From: Nesterenkonia pannonica
Lineage (GTDB): Bacteria > Actinomycetota > Actinomycetes > Actinomycetales > Micrococcaceae
Length of the DNA stretch: 64,000 nt
NCBI RefSeq assembly: GCF_019575955.1
Contig: NZ_CP080575.1
Coordinates: 1,736,001-1,800,000 of the forward strand
Reading direction: 5' to 3'
The notes beneath the pieces were generated by a model. The model did not search any database and was not told the origin of the DNA. It saw nothing but the letters and a program-made list of their open reading frames with translations. A program made the position numbers and the translations under genes. Shown here piece after piece: positions 48,507 to 59,688 of this stretch (positions within the stretch are counted from its first letter, which is position 1; each line of letters begins with the position of its first letter).

Positions 48507-49995
48507 TCACGCTGCCGGAAGCCCCGCCTGCTCATCCGTCTCGCTGCGGACATACAGATCGGTCAGCGCCAGCGACGCTGCGGTGCCGTCGCGCTCATCG
48601 ATGCTGCGCCGCCGCAGCTGACGCTCCCGATCCCCGAGCTTGTCGAGAAGAGCGTCCACACGGACATCGGCCGAAGCGAACGGATCCTTGAGCATGATGG
48701 CCTCCAAGGGCCGGTCAACCAGTTTGTGATGGACCCAGTCGGTCTGCGCCTCCGCCCCGAAGGCCCGCGCGGCGGAGAGGAACTCGCCGCGCAGTGCCGC
48801 CCGGGTCGGCGGCGGAGTCACCATCGCCTGGCGAACCTGCTCGGGCCGCGTGACGTCGGTGGCGCGTCCGCGACGCTGCAGCAGATGGAAGAGCCCTCGA
48901 TCCGGGCTGACATCGTGGTAGGCCATATCGACCTGCTCGAGCTTGGGGTGGTTGAGGCCGATCCCCTGCCGGGAGGCGATCTCATCGACGAGCCGCTTCT
49001 TGATGGCCCAGTCGATGTCACGGTCGATCAGGCTGTGATCACCCGTGGCAACGGCCTCCAGCGTGCGCTCCCACAGCTCAAGGACGGAGTCCACGTGCTC
49101 ATGGTGGGCTCCCGTTCGGCGACGAACGCCTTGGCCCGCTCCAGCAGACCCTCTGGATGGCGACCGCGCTCATCGGCTCAGCACCTCGGATGCGCACCTG
49201 TGCGGTGCCGCTGAGGTCATGGCTGATGTGACGGATGGCCCTGATCGGGTTCTCCATCTCGTAGTCGCCGATGGGAACTCCCGCCTCGATCATGCGCAGC
49301 ACGAGATCGGTGGAGCCGTAGCGCAGCAGGGATGTGGTCGTCGACATGTTCGAGTCCCCGACGATCACGTGCAGCCGTCGGTGCTCGGCCGCATCGGCGT
49401 GGGGCTCGTCCCGAGTATTGATGATGGGCCGGGAGCGGGTGGTCGCCGAGGAGATGCCCTCCCACATGTGATCCGCCCGCTGCGAGAACGCAAAGTGCGC
49501 CTCGCGGGTCTCATCCGCCTACACCACCCGCCCCGCACCGGTCAGGATCTGGCGAGTGACCAGAAAAGGCAGCAGAATTCCTGACAGGCGCCTGAAATGG
49601 GTGGTGCGCGGGATCAGATAGTTCTCATGGCTGCCGTAGGAGTTGCTTAGCGGAGTCCACGTTGTTCTTCAGGATGTAGACCGCCCCGTCGAAACCGTCC
49701 TCTGCGATCCGCCGCTCGGCCGCCTGGGCGAGGTCGTGCATGATGACTTCGCCTACCCGGTCAGCCGCAATGAGGTCAATCAGATCGGAGCACTCTGCGG
49801 TCGCGTACTCGGGGTGCGAGCCCACATCGAGATAGAGCCGAGCCCCGTTGGGGATGAAGATGTTCGAGCTCCGGCCGAACTCGACCACAGGACGAAAGAG
49901 ATACCGGGCGAGCTCATCCGGGGCAGTCCCCGTCCGCTGGTGGGCCGGTGCGTGATGCCGAACTCGGTCTCCACGCCTATGACGCGGCGATCCAC
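48507..49995 (-). CDS. pafA: Pup-protein ligase PafA
   Basis: About 490 residues from GTG 49995, directly after pup. Motifs: [72 protein letters not shown]. PafA joins the C-terminal glutamate of Pup to substrate lysines. As written it is cut at several points. GCTAAGC (coding strand; 49645-49651) should be GCCGGC, giving the invariant [17 protein letters not shown] region; GTAGGC (49517-49522) is an in-frame TAG where GCCGGC would give VVPADET; other single-base breaks lie near 49920 and 49110. Confidence 0.92.
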
Positions 49996-49998
49996 CGC

Positions 49999-50198
49999 TT
50001 ACTGGCCGCCCTTCTGGACGAAGCCTTTGACGAACTCTTCGGCGTTGGACTCCAGGACGGTGTCGATCTCGTCGAGCAGCGAGTCGAGCTCGTCGACCCG
50101 CTCAGCCGCCTGGGGTTTCCGCGCACCTGGCCGGAGTCCTCCGTCTGCGGGCCGTTGTCGCCTCCTGGACGCTGGGGCTGCTTCTGCGGCTGAGCCAT
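49999..50198 (-). CDS. pup: Prokaryotic ubiquitin-like protein Pup
   Basis: About 66 residues. It has the disordered Gln-rich start [16 protein letters not shown], the coiled helix [20 protein letters not shown] that binds Mpa and PafA, and the C-terminus GFVQKGGQ. The final Gln means Dop must deamidate it to Glu before ligation. One base is missing near 50108. The TAA at 49999 is a genuine stop. Pup tags proteins for degradation or other fates. Confidence 0.95.
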
Positions 50199-50244
50199 GG
50201 GATTGGGGTCTCCTCACCGGGGTGTCGTGCGGTCTCGTGCCAGT

Positions 50245-51973
50245 CTACGACCCACCCGCCAGGCCCTCGAGCGCCTCAATCACGGCCGCGTCGTCGGGGC
50301 TGCGCGCAGGACCTCCTCAGCTTCTGCTCTGCTGGCTGCATGAGGGCTGGCAAGGGGATGCGGACCAGTCGGCTGCCGCTGCTCTCACGCAGCAGCACCT
50401 GATCCCACGAGACTCCGGCCACCAGATGAGCGTAGTCGGACACGAGCGTCCCGCGGAGCCAAGCGCGCGTCTCCTCGGGAGGGTGCGCCGCAGCCCATGC
50501 GAGCTGGTCATCGGTGAAGAGGCGCCGCATGCGGCCTGCTCTCGCCAGCTTGTAGTAGAGCCCCTTCTCCTCGCGGAGGTCGTGGTACTGAAGATCGATC
50601 AGACCGAGGCGAGGCGAATCCCATGCCAGGCCGTCGCGGCGGCGGTACGACTCGATGAGCTGGAGCTTCGCCACCCAGTCCACTCTGTCGGCGCCGAGCG
50701 AAACATCCGCTTCGAGATCGGTGAGCAGCTGCTCCCATGCTTCGAGGACCTCAGCGGTCTCCGTGTCAGGGGCCGCCTGCGCAAGCTCCGCGGCGCTCTC
50801 CCGACGGGCGCGCTCCTTCGCCGCGTCGAGATAGAGGCGCTGGATCTGTAGGGCCGTCAGTTCGCCCCGATCGGTGTGGACCGCTGCGGTGAGGCTGGTG
50901 TCGTGACTGATGCGCTTCAGGGCCGCGACGGGGTCGGCGAGCCGGATATCCGGTGCGCTGCCGGACTCGATGAGGTCCAGCACCAGGGCGGTGGTTCCGA
51001 CGCGCATCCAGGCGGAGTATTCGCTCATATTGGAGTCGCCGATGATCACGTGGAGGCGCCGCCATGTGTCGTAGTGCGCGTGAGGCTCATCCCGAGTGTT
51101 GATGATCGGCCGCCGCACAGTGGTCTCCAAGCCCACGTTCTCCTCGAAGAAGTCAGCGCGCTGGGAGATCTGGTAGCCGGACGTCTGGCCCTGCTGACCG
51201 ATGCCGAGCCGCCCCGCTCCGCACAGGATCTGCCGCGTGACGAAGAAGGGCAGCAGCCCGTCCACGATGTCGTCGAAGTCGGTGGAGCGCGGGACAAGGT
51301 AGTTCTCGTGCGCCCCGTAGGATACCGACTTGTTGTCCGTGTTGTTCTTATAGAGGAGCACCTGGGGTGCGCCCTCCTCCTGCGAGAGCCGTCGAGCGGC
51401 GTCGCAGGCGATGCGGTCCCCGGCGACGTCATAGAGCACAGCGCGCTTGGCCCCGATCGCCTCCGGCGCCGAATACTCGGGATGCGCATGGTCGACGTAG
51501 AAGCGCGCGCCGTTGGCCAGCACCAGGTTCATGAGCAGCTGCGGCTGCCCGTCCCTGAGCTCAAAGAAGTCGCCTCGCCAATGCGGAGAGCCCGGGGCAG
51601 TCGACCCTGAACGGCCCTCTCGCTCGGCCGCATCGGCCGGGCTCGGATCTCCTCCTGAGATGTTGCCCAGAGCATCCCTGACGTCCCCGGCCCCCGCCTC
51701 CTGCTCCGCGGCATAGGCCAGAGCGTCGGAGCTGTCCGTCAGCTGGCTGGGGTGGGCAGCCGACCGCGGAAGGACCCAGCCGCGAGCGTCCACCAGCGGC
51801 GACTCCGACTGGTAGTCCCATTCTGTGCCTGCGACGGACGAGCCGGACTCGGTGGCGTGGGCCGCGTAGGCGTTCACCAGTTCGATGGAGAGCGCCACAT
51901 GGCTGGCTCGAGGATTGTTGGGGGCGTGGATGCCGTACTCGGTCTCCATGCCGATGAGGCGACGTACGGTCAT
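50245..51973 (-). CDS. dop: Pup deamidase/depupylase Dop
   Basis: About 575 residues from ATG 51973, which overlaps the mpa stop. [55 protein letters not shown] and [20 protein letters not shown] are the Dop/PafA fold signatures; the extra N-terminal 'Dop loop' region (residues about 40-130) separates it from PafA. It converts Pup-Gln to Pup-Glu and removes Pup from substrates. Only the end is broken (near 50300); corrected it reads [17 protein letters not shown]. Confidence 0.95.
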
Positions 51974-53522
51974 GCGTGCAGCCCCAGTCCCGCCTGCAGC
52001 GACTTCTGCTCAGCGATCTCCTCGTCCATGGCTGCCTCGAGGTGGTGGGGGCGATCCCCTTCGCCTCCGGGCTCTGCTCCGCAGCGATGAAGTCTTTGAT
52101 GGCGCCCTTCTTGGCCCGGTCGATCACGTTGCTCAGCACCGCGCCCGACATGAAGTCAGCCTGAGCGGGGTAGAGCCGCGAGACGACGAGGTCGATCAGA
52201 GCCTCCCGGGCCGCTTCGGACGAGCCGCATTCGGCGACCAGCGCTGGGCGAAGCGGCACCGAAGAACCGAGATGGATGCGCAGAATGTCGCGGGCCCCTT
52301 CGGCTGATGGACGCTGAACCCGGATCTTCACATCGAGTCGGCCCGGCCTCAGAATCGCCGGGTCGATCATGTCTTCGCGGTTCGAGGCGCCGATGACGAT
52401 GACGTTGTCGAGAGACTCCACCCCGTCGATCTCGGCGAGCAGCTGGGGCACGATCGTGGTCTCCACGTCCGAGGACACCCCGGAGCCGCGGGTGCGGAAC
52501 AGCGCCTCCATCTCGTCGAAGAACACCACCACGGGCTGTCCCGAGGAGGCGCGCTCACGTGCCCGGGCGAAGATGATGCGAATGTGGCGCTCCGTCTCCC
52601 CACGTACTTGTTCAGCAGCTCTGGGCCCTTGATGTTGAGGAAGCTTGCGCTCTCGCCGCCGTCGTTGAGCGACGACGCCACAGCTTTGGCGATCATCGTC
52701 TTGCCGCAGCCGGGCGGCCCATAGAGCAGAATCCCTTCGGGGCCTGAAGCCCATGCTCCTGGTACAGGTCGGCGTGGAGGAAGGGCAGCTCGACAGCGTC
52801 ACGGATCTGACCGATCTGCTCGGCCAGGCCTCCGATCTGTTCGTAGGAGACGTCCGGCGACTCTTCAAGCACGACGTCCTCCACCTCAGAGAGGGAGACG
52901 ACTTCGGTGGCCGTGCCGGTTCGCAGGTCCACCACCACTGCGTCTCCGACCTCTGCCTGAGCAGACTGCCCGTCCTCGGTGCCGCCTCGCCTGCCGGCGG
53001 CCTCCGAGAGCGCGACGACACGCTCCTCCTCGCCCCGCGCGATGATGACGAGCCGCCCGTCGGGCAGCACCTCCTTCACCCTCGCCACCTCACCGGTGCG
53101 GTCGGGGTCGAGGACGGAGACGATCGTCAGGTTCTCGTTCAGCAGCACCTCCGATCCGGGGTGCAGCTCTGCGGGCTCGATGAGGGCGAGACGCTGACCC
53201 GCATCTTTCGACCGCCGTGGAGGATGTCGCAGCTTACTCCGGAGGCCGCCTCGATCTCCCGGCCCTCGACGCGGTCCCGCGAAGGCCGGTACCCGATGAT
53301 GGTCCCGAACGTGAAGGGCGCCTGGCCGTCGGCCTCAAGAGCGCCTCTCAGCTCTGCGATCTGGTTCCGGGTCGCTTCGAGCATGCCCGTGAGCCGCTCA
53401 TTGCTGCGGCCTGCGGCCTGGAGCTTGTCCTGAGCGTCCTTATGGCGGGAGCGCAGACTGTCCAGCTGCCTGTGGGCATGCTCGAGCCTGCTTCTGACGT
53501 CGGCGAGCTCATTCTCCGTCAC
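51970..53522 (-). CDS. mpa: Proteasome-associated AAA+ ATPase (Mpa/ARC)
   Basis: About 517 residues, GTG start at 53522. N-terminal coiled coil ([20 protein letters not shown]), OB domains ([37 protein letters not shown]), then the AAA module with Walker A GPPGCGKT (about 52698-52720), Walker [12 protein letters not shown] and the sensor region [19 protein letters not shown]. It recognises Pup with the coiled coil and unfolds substrates. Breaks near 53200, 52738, 52603 and 52045; GCTTAC at 53232-53237 may be an altered GCCGGC. The last residues read GLGLHA rather than a penultimate-Tyr proteasome-docking tail. Confidence 0.92.
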
Positions 53523-54564
53523 GACGCGGCACCTCCTTGGCTCTGTCGGCGAGGGTCTGGGCGTGAACAGCGGCGCGTCGGGCTTTCTTCCCGTCACATT
53601 GCGCGTGCTGAGAGTCTTGTCGTCCCACACGGCATCGTCGTCGAAGGCGGGCCACGCCTGCCGGTCCTCTGCGCTCGGCGCTGAGACCTTCTCGCGCTTG
53701 GCCAGGGTGAGGGGCGTCTGATCGTCCGCCAGTACGGGTCGACAGCAGAAAGCCGGTGTGCGCCACCATGCGGTGATCGGGGCGGACCGCCAGGCCGTCC
53801 AGGTGCCAGGTGCGCAGCATGGTTTCGTGCGCCTCGGGCTCCGTGAAGCCTTTCGAGGCACGGAGCTGCTCGGCCAGTCGCGACAGCTGTGTGACGGTGG
53901 CCACGTATGAGACCCAGACTCCTCCCGGGGCGAGGACGGTCTTGACCGCGTCGATGCACTCCCACGGCGCGAGCATGTCCAGGATGACACGGTCGACGCT
54001 GGCCGGGCTCTCGAGCTCAGGGGCCTTCTCCTGGAAGTCTCCCAGCTCGATGCCCCAGCCCGGGTGGGCCTCTCCGAAGAAGGCCTCGACGTTGCCCCGA
54101 GCGATGTCAGCGAACTCTGCGCGCCGTTCGTATGACCTCAGCGTGCCGGAATCTCCCACTGCGCGAAGGAGGCTGATGGACAGCGCCCCGGACCCCACTC
54201 CGGCTTCGACGACGTGGGCGCCCGGAAACACGTCAGCGACCTGGACGATCTGCGCCGAATCCTTGGGGTAGACGACCGTGGCTCCCCTGGGCATGGAGAG
54301 GACAAAGTCATTGAGCAGGGGCCGGAGGACCTGATACTCGTACCCCTTGTCGTTGGCCACCACGATGCCTTCCGGCTGGCCTATGAGCACGTCGTGCCGC
54401 AGCACGCCCTGGTGCGTGTGCCACTCTCCGCCTTCGGCGAGCGTGATGGTGGAGGGCTTTCCTCTGCGGTCTGTCAGCTGAACGCGCTGTCCGGGCTGCA
54501 ATGGTCCTTGGCGCATGTGCGCGCCTACGGCTTGTCCGGGCGCTGGAGTGGAGGAGTTCGTCAT
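53509..54564 (-). CDS. trmI: tRNA (adenine-58-N1)-methyltransferase TrmI
   Basis: About 351 residues from ATG 54564. N-terminal beta domain then SAM-binding fold: VVYPKDSAQIVQVADVFPGA, HVVEAGVGSGALSISLLRAV (motif I), VDRVILDMLAPWECIDA (motif IV). It makes m1A58 in the T-loop of tRNAs. Two single-base breaks (near 53745 and 53590) lie in the variable C-terminal tail. The stop slightly overlaps mpa; this trmI-mpa-dop order is standard in actinobacteria. Confidence 0.93.
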   Translation of the reverse strand: MTNSSTPAPGQAVGAHMRQGPLQPGQRVQLTDRRGKPSTITLAEGGEWHTHQGVLRHDVLIGQPEGIVVANDKGYEYQVLRPLLNDFVLSMPRGATVVYPKDSAQIVQVADVFPGAHVVEAGVGSGALSISLLRAVGDSGTLRSYERRAEFADIARGNVEAFFGEAHPGWGIELGDFQEKAPELESPASVDRVILDMLAPWECIDAVKTVLAPGGVWVSYVATVTQLSRLAEQLRASKGFTEPEAHETMLRTWHLDGLAVRPDHRMVAHTGFLLSTRTGGRSDAPHPGQAREGLSAERRGPAGVARLRRRCRVGRQDSQHAQCDGKKARRAAVHAQTLADRAKEVPRRDGE

Positions 54565-55259
54565 CAGACGGCTGTCGGCTCTTTCGTCAGGAGATTCTGG
54601 AGGTCAGCGGGGCTCAGGCCGGAGAGGCTCTCGGCAAGGTGCCATTGACCGCTTTCGGGCAGGTCCGAGTAATGAGGCACAGCGAGCGTCACCAGGCCTG
54701 AGTAAGCAGCTGCCGCGGTCCCGGGGATCGAGTCCTCAACGGCGATGCAGCGACTCTTGTCCAGGGCCTCACCGGTGAGACGCATGTGGTGCTCGGACAT
54801 CTTCTCGAAGCCTAGGAGGTACGCTTCAGGATCAGGCTTTCCGCGGCTGACCATGTCGCCTGAGACGACGAACTCCAGGTGGCCCTGGGGAAGCTGTTCG
54901 GCGATCGCGGATGCCAGACGGCCCCACGACATCGTGACCATCGCCTGGCGGACTCCGGCGGAGCGGAGGCTGCCCACGAGTTCGAGCGCGCCCGGCCGCC
55001 AGGGGACCTCGTGGGCGCAGCGCGCGATCACGCTGTCCATGAGGTCATTCACGATGGAGGCGGCCTCCATGTCAACGCCCGCATCCTGCAGGACGGAGGC
55101 GCTGAACTCGAGAGCCTGGCCCACCAGCAGCTGGGCTTTGGCCTCGTCCCACTGGCCGCCCCACGCTTCGACGAGGTCATATTCGGCCTGTATCCAGTAG
55201 GGCTCCGTGTCTACGAGGGTCCCGTCCATGTCCCAGAAGACCGCCTGAAGTGAAGACAT
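54564..55259 (-). CDS. HAD-superfamily phosphatase
   Basis: 231 residues, intact. Motif I VFWDMDGTLVDTEPYW with the nucleophile Asp, motif II VTMSWG, motif III GKPDPEAYLLG, motif IV VEDSIPGTAAAA. A four-helix cap follows motif I. Resembles beta-phosphoglucomutase-like/phosphatase subfamily; substrate unknown. ATG 55268 is an alternative start. Confidence 0.9.
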   Translation of the reverse strand: MSSLQAVFWDMDGTLVDTEPYWIQAEYDLVEAWGGQWDEAKAQLLVGQALEFSASVLQDAGVDMEAASIVNDLMDSVIARCAHEVPWRPGALELVGSLRSAGVRQAMVTMSWGRLASAIAEQLPQGHLEFVVSGDMVSRGKPDPEAYLLGFEKMSEHHMRLTGEALDKSRCIAVEDSIPGTAAAAYSGLVTLAVPHYSDLPESGQWHLAESLSGLSPADLQNLLTKEPTAV

Positions 55260-55303
55260 GCCGATCATCCTACGGCTTCCGCCTGAGGGGCTGGCCCACT
55301 AGT

Positions 55304-56281
55304 GTGAAGAGCGTGAGCGAGGAATTCCCAGAGCCCGAGGATCGTCGGCAGGAGCCGTCCGACTCGGAGCACCCGGATGCCCTGTCGGTGAGCACCGACC
55401 GGGCGAAGCTTCTCGCGTCCCACCTCCGGTCGATCATCGCGGACGGGTCGGAGGCGCCTCGGCCTCCCCGGGTGATGCTGATGGCTTTCGAGGGCTGGAA
55501 CGATGCTGGCGGGGCCGCCTCGGCTGCCATACGTTCGGTGGCGTCTGCGCTCGACGCCGAGGTGATGGAGAAGCTCACCGAGGAGGAGTACTACGACTTC
55601 CAGTTCTCGCGCCCCAAGATCGTTCGGAATCAGGGTCATCGGGAGATCATCTGGCCCTCCACGACCATCCTGCGCGCCGAGGTCTCCGGCGGGGATTTCG
55701 AGCTGCTCTTCGTCCACGGGGTGGAGCCCAGCTTTCGGTGGCAGTCCTATACGGCGGACCTGCTGACCAAGGCAGCTGAGTACGACGTCGATGCCGTCGT
55801 GCTGGTGGGCGCACTGCTGGCTGATGTCCCTCACACCCGTCCCATCCCCGCCTCCTTCTCTGCTGAGGACGAGACTCTGCAGGAAGCCATCGATGTGGAT
55901 GCTCCGACTTACGAGGGGCCGACGGGCATCGTCGGAGTGCTTGCCCACACGGCGTACCAGGCGGGCATCCCCGCTGTCTCGCTGTGGGCTGCTGTGCCGC
56001 ACTACGTGGGCCAGGCGCCCTCGCCGAAGGCTCAGCTCGCTGTGATGCGCAAGCTTGAGGAGCTGCTGGGCTTCAGCGTGGACACCGGCGAAGTGGCTGA
56101 GGATGCGGCCGCCTGGGAGCGCGGGGTCGATGAGCTGGCCGAAGAGGACACGGAGATCGGTGAGTACGTGAAGCGCCTCGAGGAGGCCACTGACACCACA
56201 AACCTGCCGGAGGCCACCGGCGACGCGATCGCCGAGGAGTTCGAGCGATACCTCAAGCGACGCCGACCGCCGGAATCCTGA
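55304..56281 (+). CDS. PAC2-family protein (proteasome-assembly-chaperone-like)
   Basis: 325 residues, intact. PRVMLMAFEGWNDAGGAASA, IIWPSTTILRAEVSGGDFEL, LFVHGVEPSFRWQSYTADLL, VVLVGALLADVPHTRPIPAS and YEGPTGIVGVLAHTAYQAGI define the PAC2 fold. It is usually found close to Pup-pathway genes in actinobacteria; its role is not settled. Two GTG starts (55304 and 55313) are possible; neither has a strong RBS. Confidence 0.85.
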   Translation: MKSVSEEFPEPEDRRQEPSDSEHPDALSVSTDRAKLLASHLRSIIADGSEAPRPPRVMLMAFEGWNDAGGAASAAIRSVASALDAEVMEKLTEEEYYDFQFSRPKIVRNQGHREIIWPSTTILRAEVSGGDFELLFVHGVEPSFRWQSYTADLLTKAAEYDVDAVVLVGALLADVPHTRPIPASFSAEDETLQEAIDVDAPTYEGPTGIVGVLAHTAYQAGIPAVSLWAAVPHYVGQAPSPKAQLAVMRKLEELLGFSVDTGEVAEDAAAWERGVDELAEEDTEIGEYVKRLEEATDTTNLPEATGDAIAEEFERYLKRRRPPES

Positions 56282-56311
56282 AGTCCGACTCCGGAGCGCG
56301 GACGCGCGGGC

Positions 56312-57572
56312 TCACGCCTCGAGGCTGATGCCCAGCAGCGCGTCGACGAGGTCGATCGTCTGCCGCCTGGACGTTCCCCGGAAACTGGCCAGCGGCCCAC
56401 AGGTCGAGTATGTCCAAAGCCGCTGGCGCGTTGAGGTCTCCCGAAAGGGCTGACATGAGCGCGTACTGAAGGGGACTGGGCTGCGACGGATCAGCGTCGT
56501 AGTCCTCAGTGTGCGCGACGGCGCTCTTCCAGCGGCCCAGGCGCGCTTCGGCGAAAGCGAGATCGTCGGGGTCGAAGCTCCAGTCGGCGCGCCAGTGGTG
56601 GCTCAGCAGCAGCGCCCGGATAGCCTGCGGATCGTGTCCCTGAGCCGTGAGCTCGGAGACGAGGACCAGATTGCCCTTTGACTTCGACATCTTCTCGCCG
56701 TCGAGGCCGACCATCCCGGTGTGGGCGTAGTGCTCCGCAAGCGGCACCCCGTCTGCGGCTGTCGCATGCGCTGCTGAGAACTCATGGTGCGGGAATCGCA
56801 GGTCCGATCCCCACCCTGCACATTGAAGGGGCAGGAAGATGACGACGGGCGATCACCGAACACTCGATGTGCCAGCCGGGTCGCCCCTCGCCCAGGGCGC
56901 CCCGTCCCAGCTCGGCTCGCCGTCGCGTCGCGCCAGCCACAGCAGAGGATCCAGCGGGTCGCGCTTCCTGCGCGTTCGGGGTCGCCCCGCGCTCCGGAAA
57001 GAGCTCCTCCATTGATGTGCGGTCGTAGTTCCCGATGCTTCCGAAGGTCCATCCCGTCCGGGCTTCCGCGCTCGCGATGTCGAAGTAATAGTCGGGGTCG
57101 CGGTGCCCTCGGCGGAACCGGATAGGCGATTCCCTCACTGAGCAGGCGCTCCACGTCCTCCACCACCCCGGGAATCATCTCGACGGCTCCCATGTAGGTG
57201 TTGGGCGGAATCACACGCAGCGCGTGCATATCGGAGCGGAACAGGTCGGTCTGGGACTCAGCAAGCATGCGCCAGTCCACCCCTGTCGCATCGGCCCGCT
57301 CGAGCAGCGGATCGTCGATGTCGGTGACGTTCTGGACATAGTTGACGTCGAGGCCGCACGCACGCCAATAGCGCACGAGGATGTCGAACTGCACGTACGT
57401 GTTGGCGTGACCCAGGTGGGTTGCGTCGTAGGGAGTGATGCCGCACACATACAGCGATGCCGTGCCGTCGCGGGAGACGACGGGGTCCTCGTCGCTGCCG
57501 GGGTGCTGTGGAGTTCGAGAGTCTCGTCCACGGCGGGAGGGAGGGCACGGGCGGCGCGGGCCACGATCTCAC
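56312..57572 (-). CDS. mshC: Cysteine:GlcN-Ins ligase MshC (mycothiol biosynthesis)
   Basis: About 420 residues from ATG 57572 ([18 protein letters not shown]). Class I aminoacyl-tRNA-synthetase fold: [15 protein letters not shown] (HIGH motif), [13 protein letters not shown], and [15 protein letters not shown] (KMSKS). It activates cysteine with ATP and joins it to GlcN-Ins, the penultimate mycothiol step, and is a marker for actinobacteria. As written there are at least five single-base breaks (57535, 57120, 56955, 56870, 56380); the C-terminus reads [14 protein letters not shown]. Confidence 0.92.
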
Positions 57573-57671
57573 GCGGTACGTCCTTAGGGTTCAGGCGACA
57601 GGTCCAACAGGGGACAACTCAGCAGGGGGTCGGACATTCCGTCCGCTCAGGACCCGCTGAGCCGGGGCGTC

Positions 57672-57944
57672 TCAGTCGTCGCCGAGGCTCTCCAGATCCT
57701 CATCCTCGTCCTCGTCGTCGAGCTCGTCGTCCGCGTCCGCCTCCTCGTCGTAGAGGTCCAGCGGCGTCACTTCGCCTGTGGCTGCGAAGAGGGCGTCCTC
57801 ATACGCCTCAAAGGCATCGCCGATCGCGTAGAACGCCTTCTCGACCGCCGGGTCTTCCTCCCCACGGCGGTTGACGGCTGCTGAAAGGTGCTCGCCGAGG
57901 GCATCGGTGAGAGCGTTCAATGCGATGCGGGGATCTGCGCTCAT
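57672..57944 (-). CDS. Conserved acidic hypothetical protein
   Basis: 90 residues, intact (MSADPRIALNALTDALGEHL). Helical first half, then a tail made almost only of Asp and Glu. This protein is widespread beside mshC/PAC2 genes in Micrococcales, but its role is unknown. Confidence 0.7.
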   Translation of the reverse strand: MSADPRIALNALTDALGEHLSAAVNRRGEEDPAVEKAFYAIGDAFEAYEDALFAATGEVTPLDLYDEEADADDELDDEDEDEDLESLGDD

Positions 57945-58023
57945 GGGGCCACACTATCAACGGCCCAGCGGGCCGGTAAGCCCCAATGTGTGCGCGCTCG
58001 GGATCGGCGTCCGCCGGGCGCAG

Positions 58024-58267
58024 TCAGAGGGTCCTGCGCACGCGCATCAGGCGACGCCTGAGCCAGTATTTCCGGACTCCCCGGTGTACAGGGCGCTGCG
58101 TCGGAGCTCCCAGCGCCCGTACTCGGCGTGGTCGATCACCTGCCGCCGCACCTCGGCGAGGGACTGTCGGGGCTGGCAGGTGAGCACGAGGTACTCCCAA
58201 CCGCTGCCGTCCTCATCCTCGGGGTGTACCAGCTCTCGACCGGCTGCTGCCCTGTCTGGTGCGGCAT
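58024..58267 (-). CDS. DUF5703-family protein
   Basis: About 81 residues from ATG 58267. WEYLVLTCQPRQSLAEVRRQ, VIDHAEYGRWELRRSALYTG, then, after a one-base break near 58080, VRKYWLRRRLMRVRRTL: the complete DUF5703 pattern. Function unknown; often encoded next to M20 dipeptidase genes in actinobacteria, as here. Confidence 0.8.
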
Positions 58268-58333
58268 TGACGCTCCTTCACCTGGGATGCGTGGTTCTGG
58301 GCAACCTGCTTGTCGACCCACACTACTGCAGGA

Positions 58334-59652
58334 TCATTGCTGGGCGAGGAACCGGTGCAGCGTCCGGACTCCGAATGTCAGCGACTCGACGGGAACCCTC
58401 TCGTCCACCCCATGGAACATCCCGGTGAAGTCCAGCTCAGCGGGCAGCTTCAGCGGGGCGAACCCGTAGTAAACGATGCCCAGCGCAGCCAGATGCTTGT
58501 TGTCGGTCCCTCCGCCCAGCATGTATGGCAGCACGACGCCCTCCGGGTCCTCATGCTTCAGGGCGCTGACCATCTGCTCCACGAGGGCGCCGGAGAAGGG
58601 CAGCTCCAAGGATCGGCCTTCGTTGAGAAGCTCGAATCGGATCTTCTCACCGGCCAGCTCCTGAGCACGGCGGCCACTTTGGCGTCCTGGTCGGGCAGCG
58701 TGCGCGCATCCACGAGCGCGCTGGCTTCGCCCGGAACGACGTTGTGCTTGTACCCGGCCTCCAGCTGCGTGGGGTTCGAGGTGTTCTGGAGGGTTGCGCC
58801 CACGAACTTCGCGGCCGAGCCCAGCGCATCGAGAAGCGGCTGGGGATTCTTCTCATCGAAGGGAATGCCTGTGAGCTCCGCAAGCTGTTCGAACAGGGAA
58901 CGAGTCGTCTTGGTGTACTCGATGGGCCACTCATAGCCGCCGATGGCCGCGACAGCGTGGGCAAGGGTGACGACGGGGTTGTCCCGCTGGACAGCTGAGC
59001 CGTGTCCGGCTGTGCCCTCAGCGATCATTCTGGTCCAGTGCAGGCCCTTCTCGCCGGTCTGGATGAGATAGGCACGTGTGCCCGCCACGTCGGTGGAGAA
59101 TCCTCCCACTTCGCTCACGGCCTCCGTGGCGCCCTCGAACAGCTCTGGACGATTCTCCACCATCCATGCGGCGCCGAATCTCCCGTTGTCCTCTTCGTCT
59201 GCGAAGAACGCAAAGATCAGGTCTCTCTGCGGCTGGTGCCCCTCACGGCTCATGCGAAGCATAGAGGCAAGGATCATGGCGTCCATGTTCTTCATGTCCA
59301 CGGCACCGCGGCCCCAGATGAGACCGTCCCTCAGCTCAGCTGCGAAGGGATTCTCCTGCCAGTCCTCGGCCTGCGCGGGCACCACATCGAGGTGCCCATG
59401 CACCACAAGCGCCCCGGCATCCGGGTCCGAGCCGCGCATGCGCGCGAAGACGCTCGCCCTTCCCGGTGCGGATTCGACGATGGTGGGCTCCAAGCCTGCT
59501 TCCCGCATCACCTCGGCGCAGTACTCTGCCGCGTCGCGCTCACCGTTCGAGCGCCCGCCTCCCCAGTTCTGGGTGTCGATCCGGATGAGATCGCGGCAGA
59601 ACCTGATGACGTCTTGCTCCGCCCTTGCGGCGGGCTGCTCGCTCCCAGTCAT
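58334..59652 (-). CDS. M20-family metallopeptidase (dipeptidase/deacylase-like)
   Basis: About 440 residues from ATG 59652. Metal-site motifs: VVHGHLDVVPA (His, Asp), GAVDMKNMDAM, FFADEEDNGRFGA (catalytic Glu-Glu), then the dimerisation domain and C-terminal YMLGGGTDNKHLA. It hydrolyses peptides or acyl-amino acids with two zinc ions. One single-base break near 58660. Confidence 0.9.
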
Positions 59653-59688
59653 GAGACCACCCTAGAGGGTGCTCGTCTGCGCCGGGTG

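Noticed and set aside
49999..50001. TAA followed by GC at the end of pup as another altered GCCGGC.
   Set aside because: It follows the invariant GGQ C-terminus of Pup and is the real stop; pafA starts just after it.
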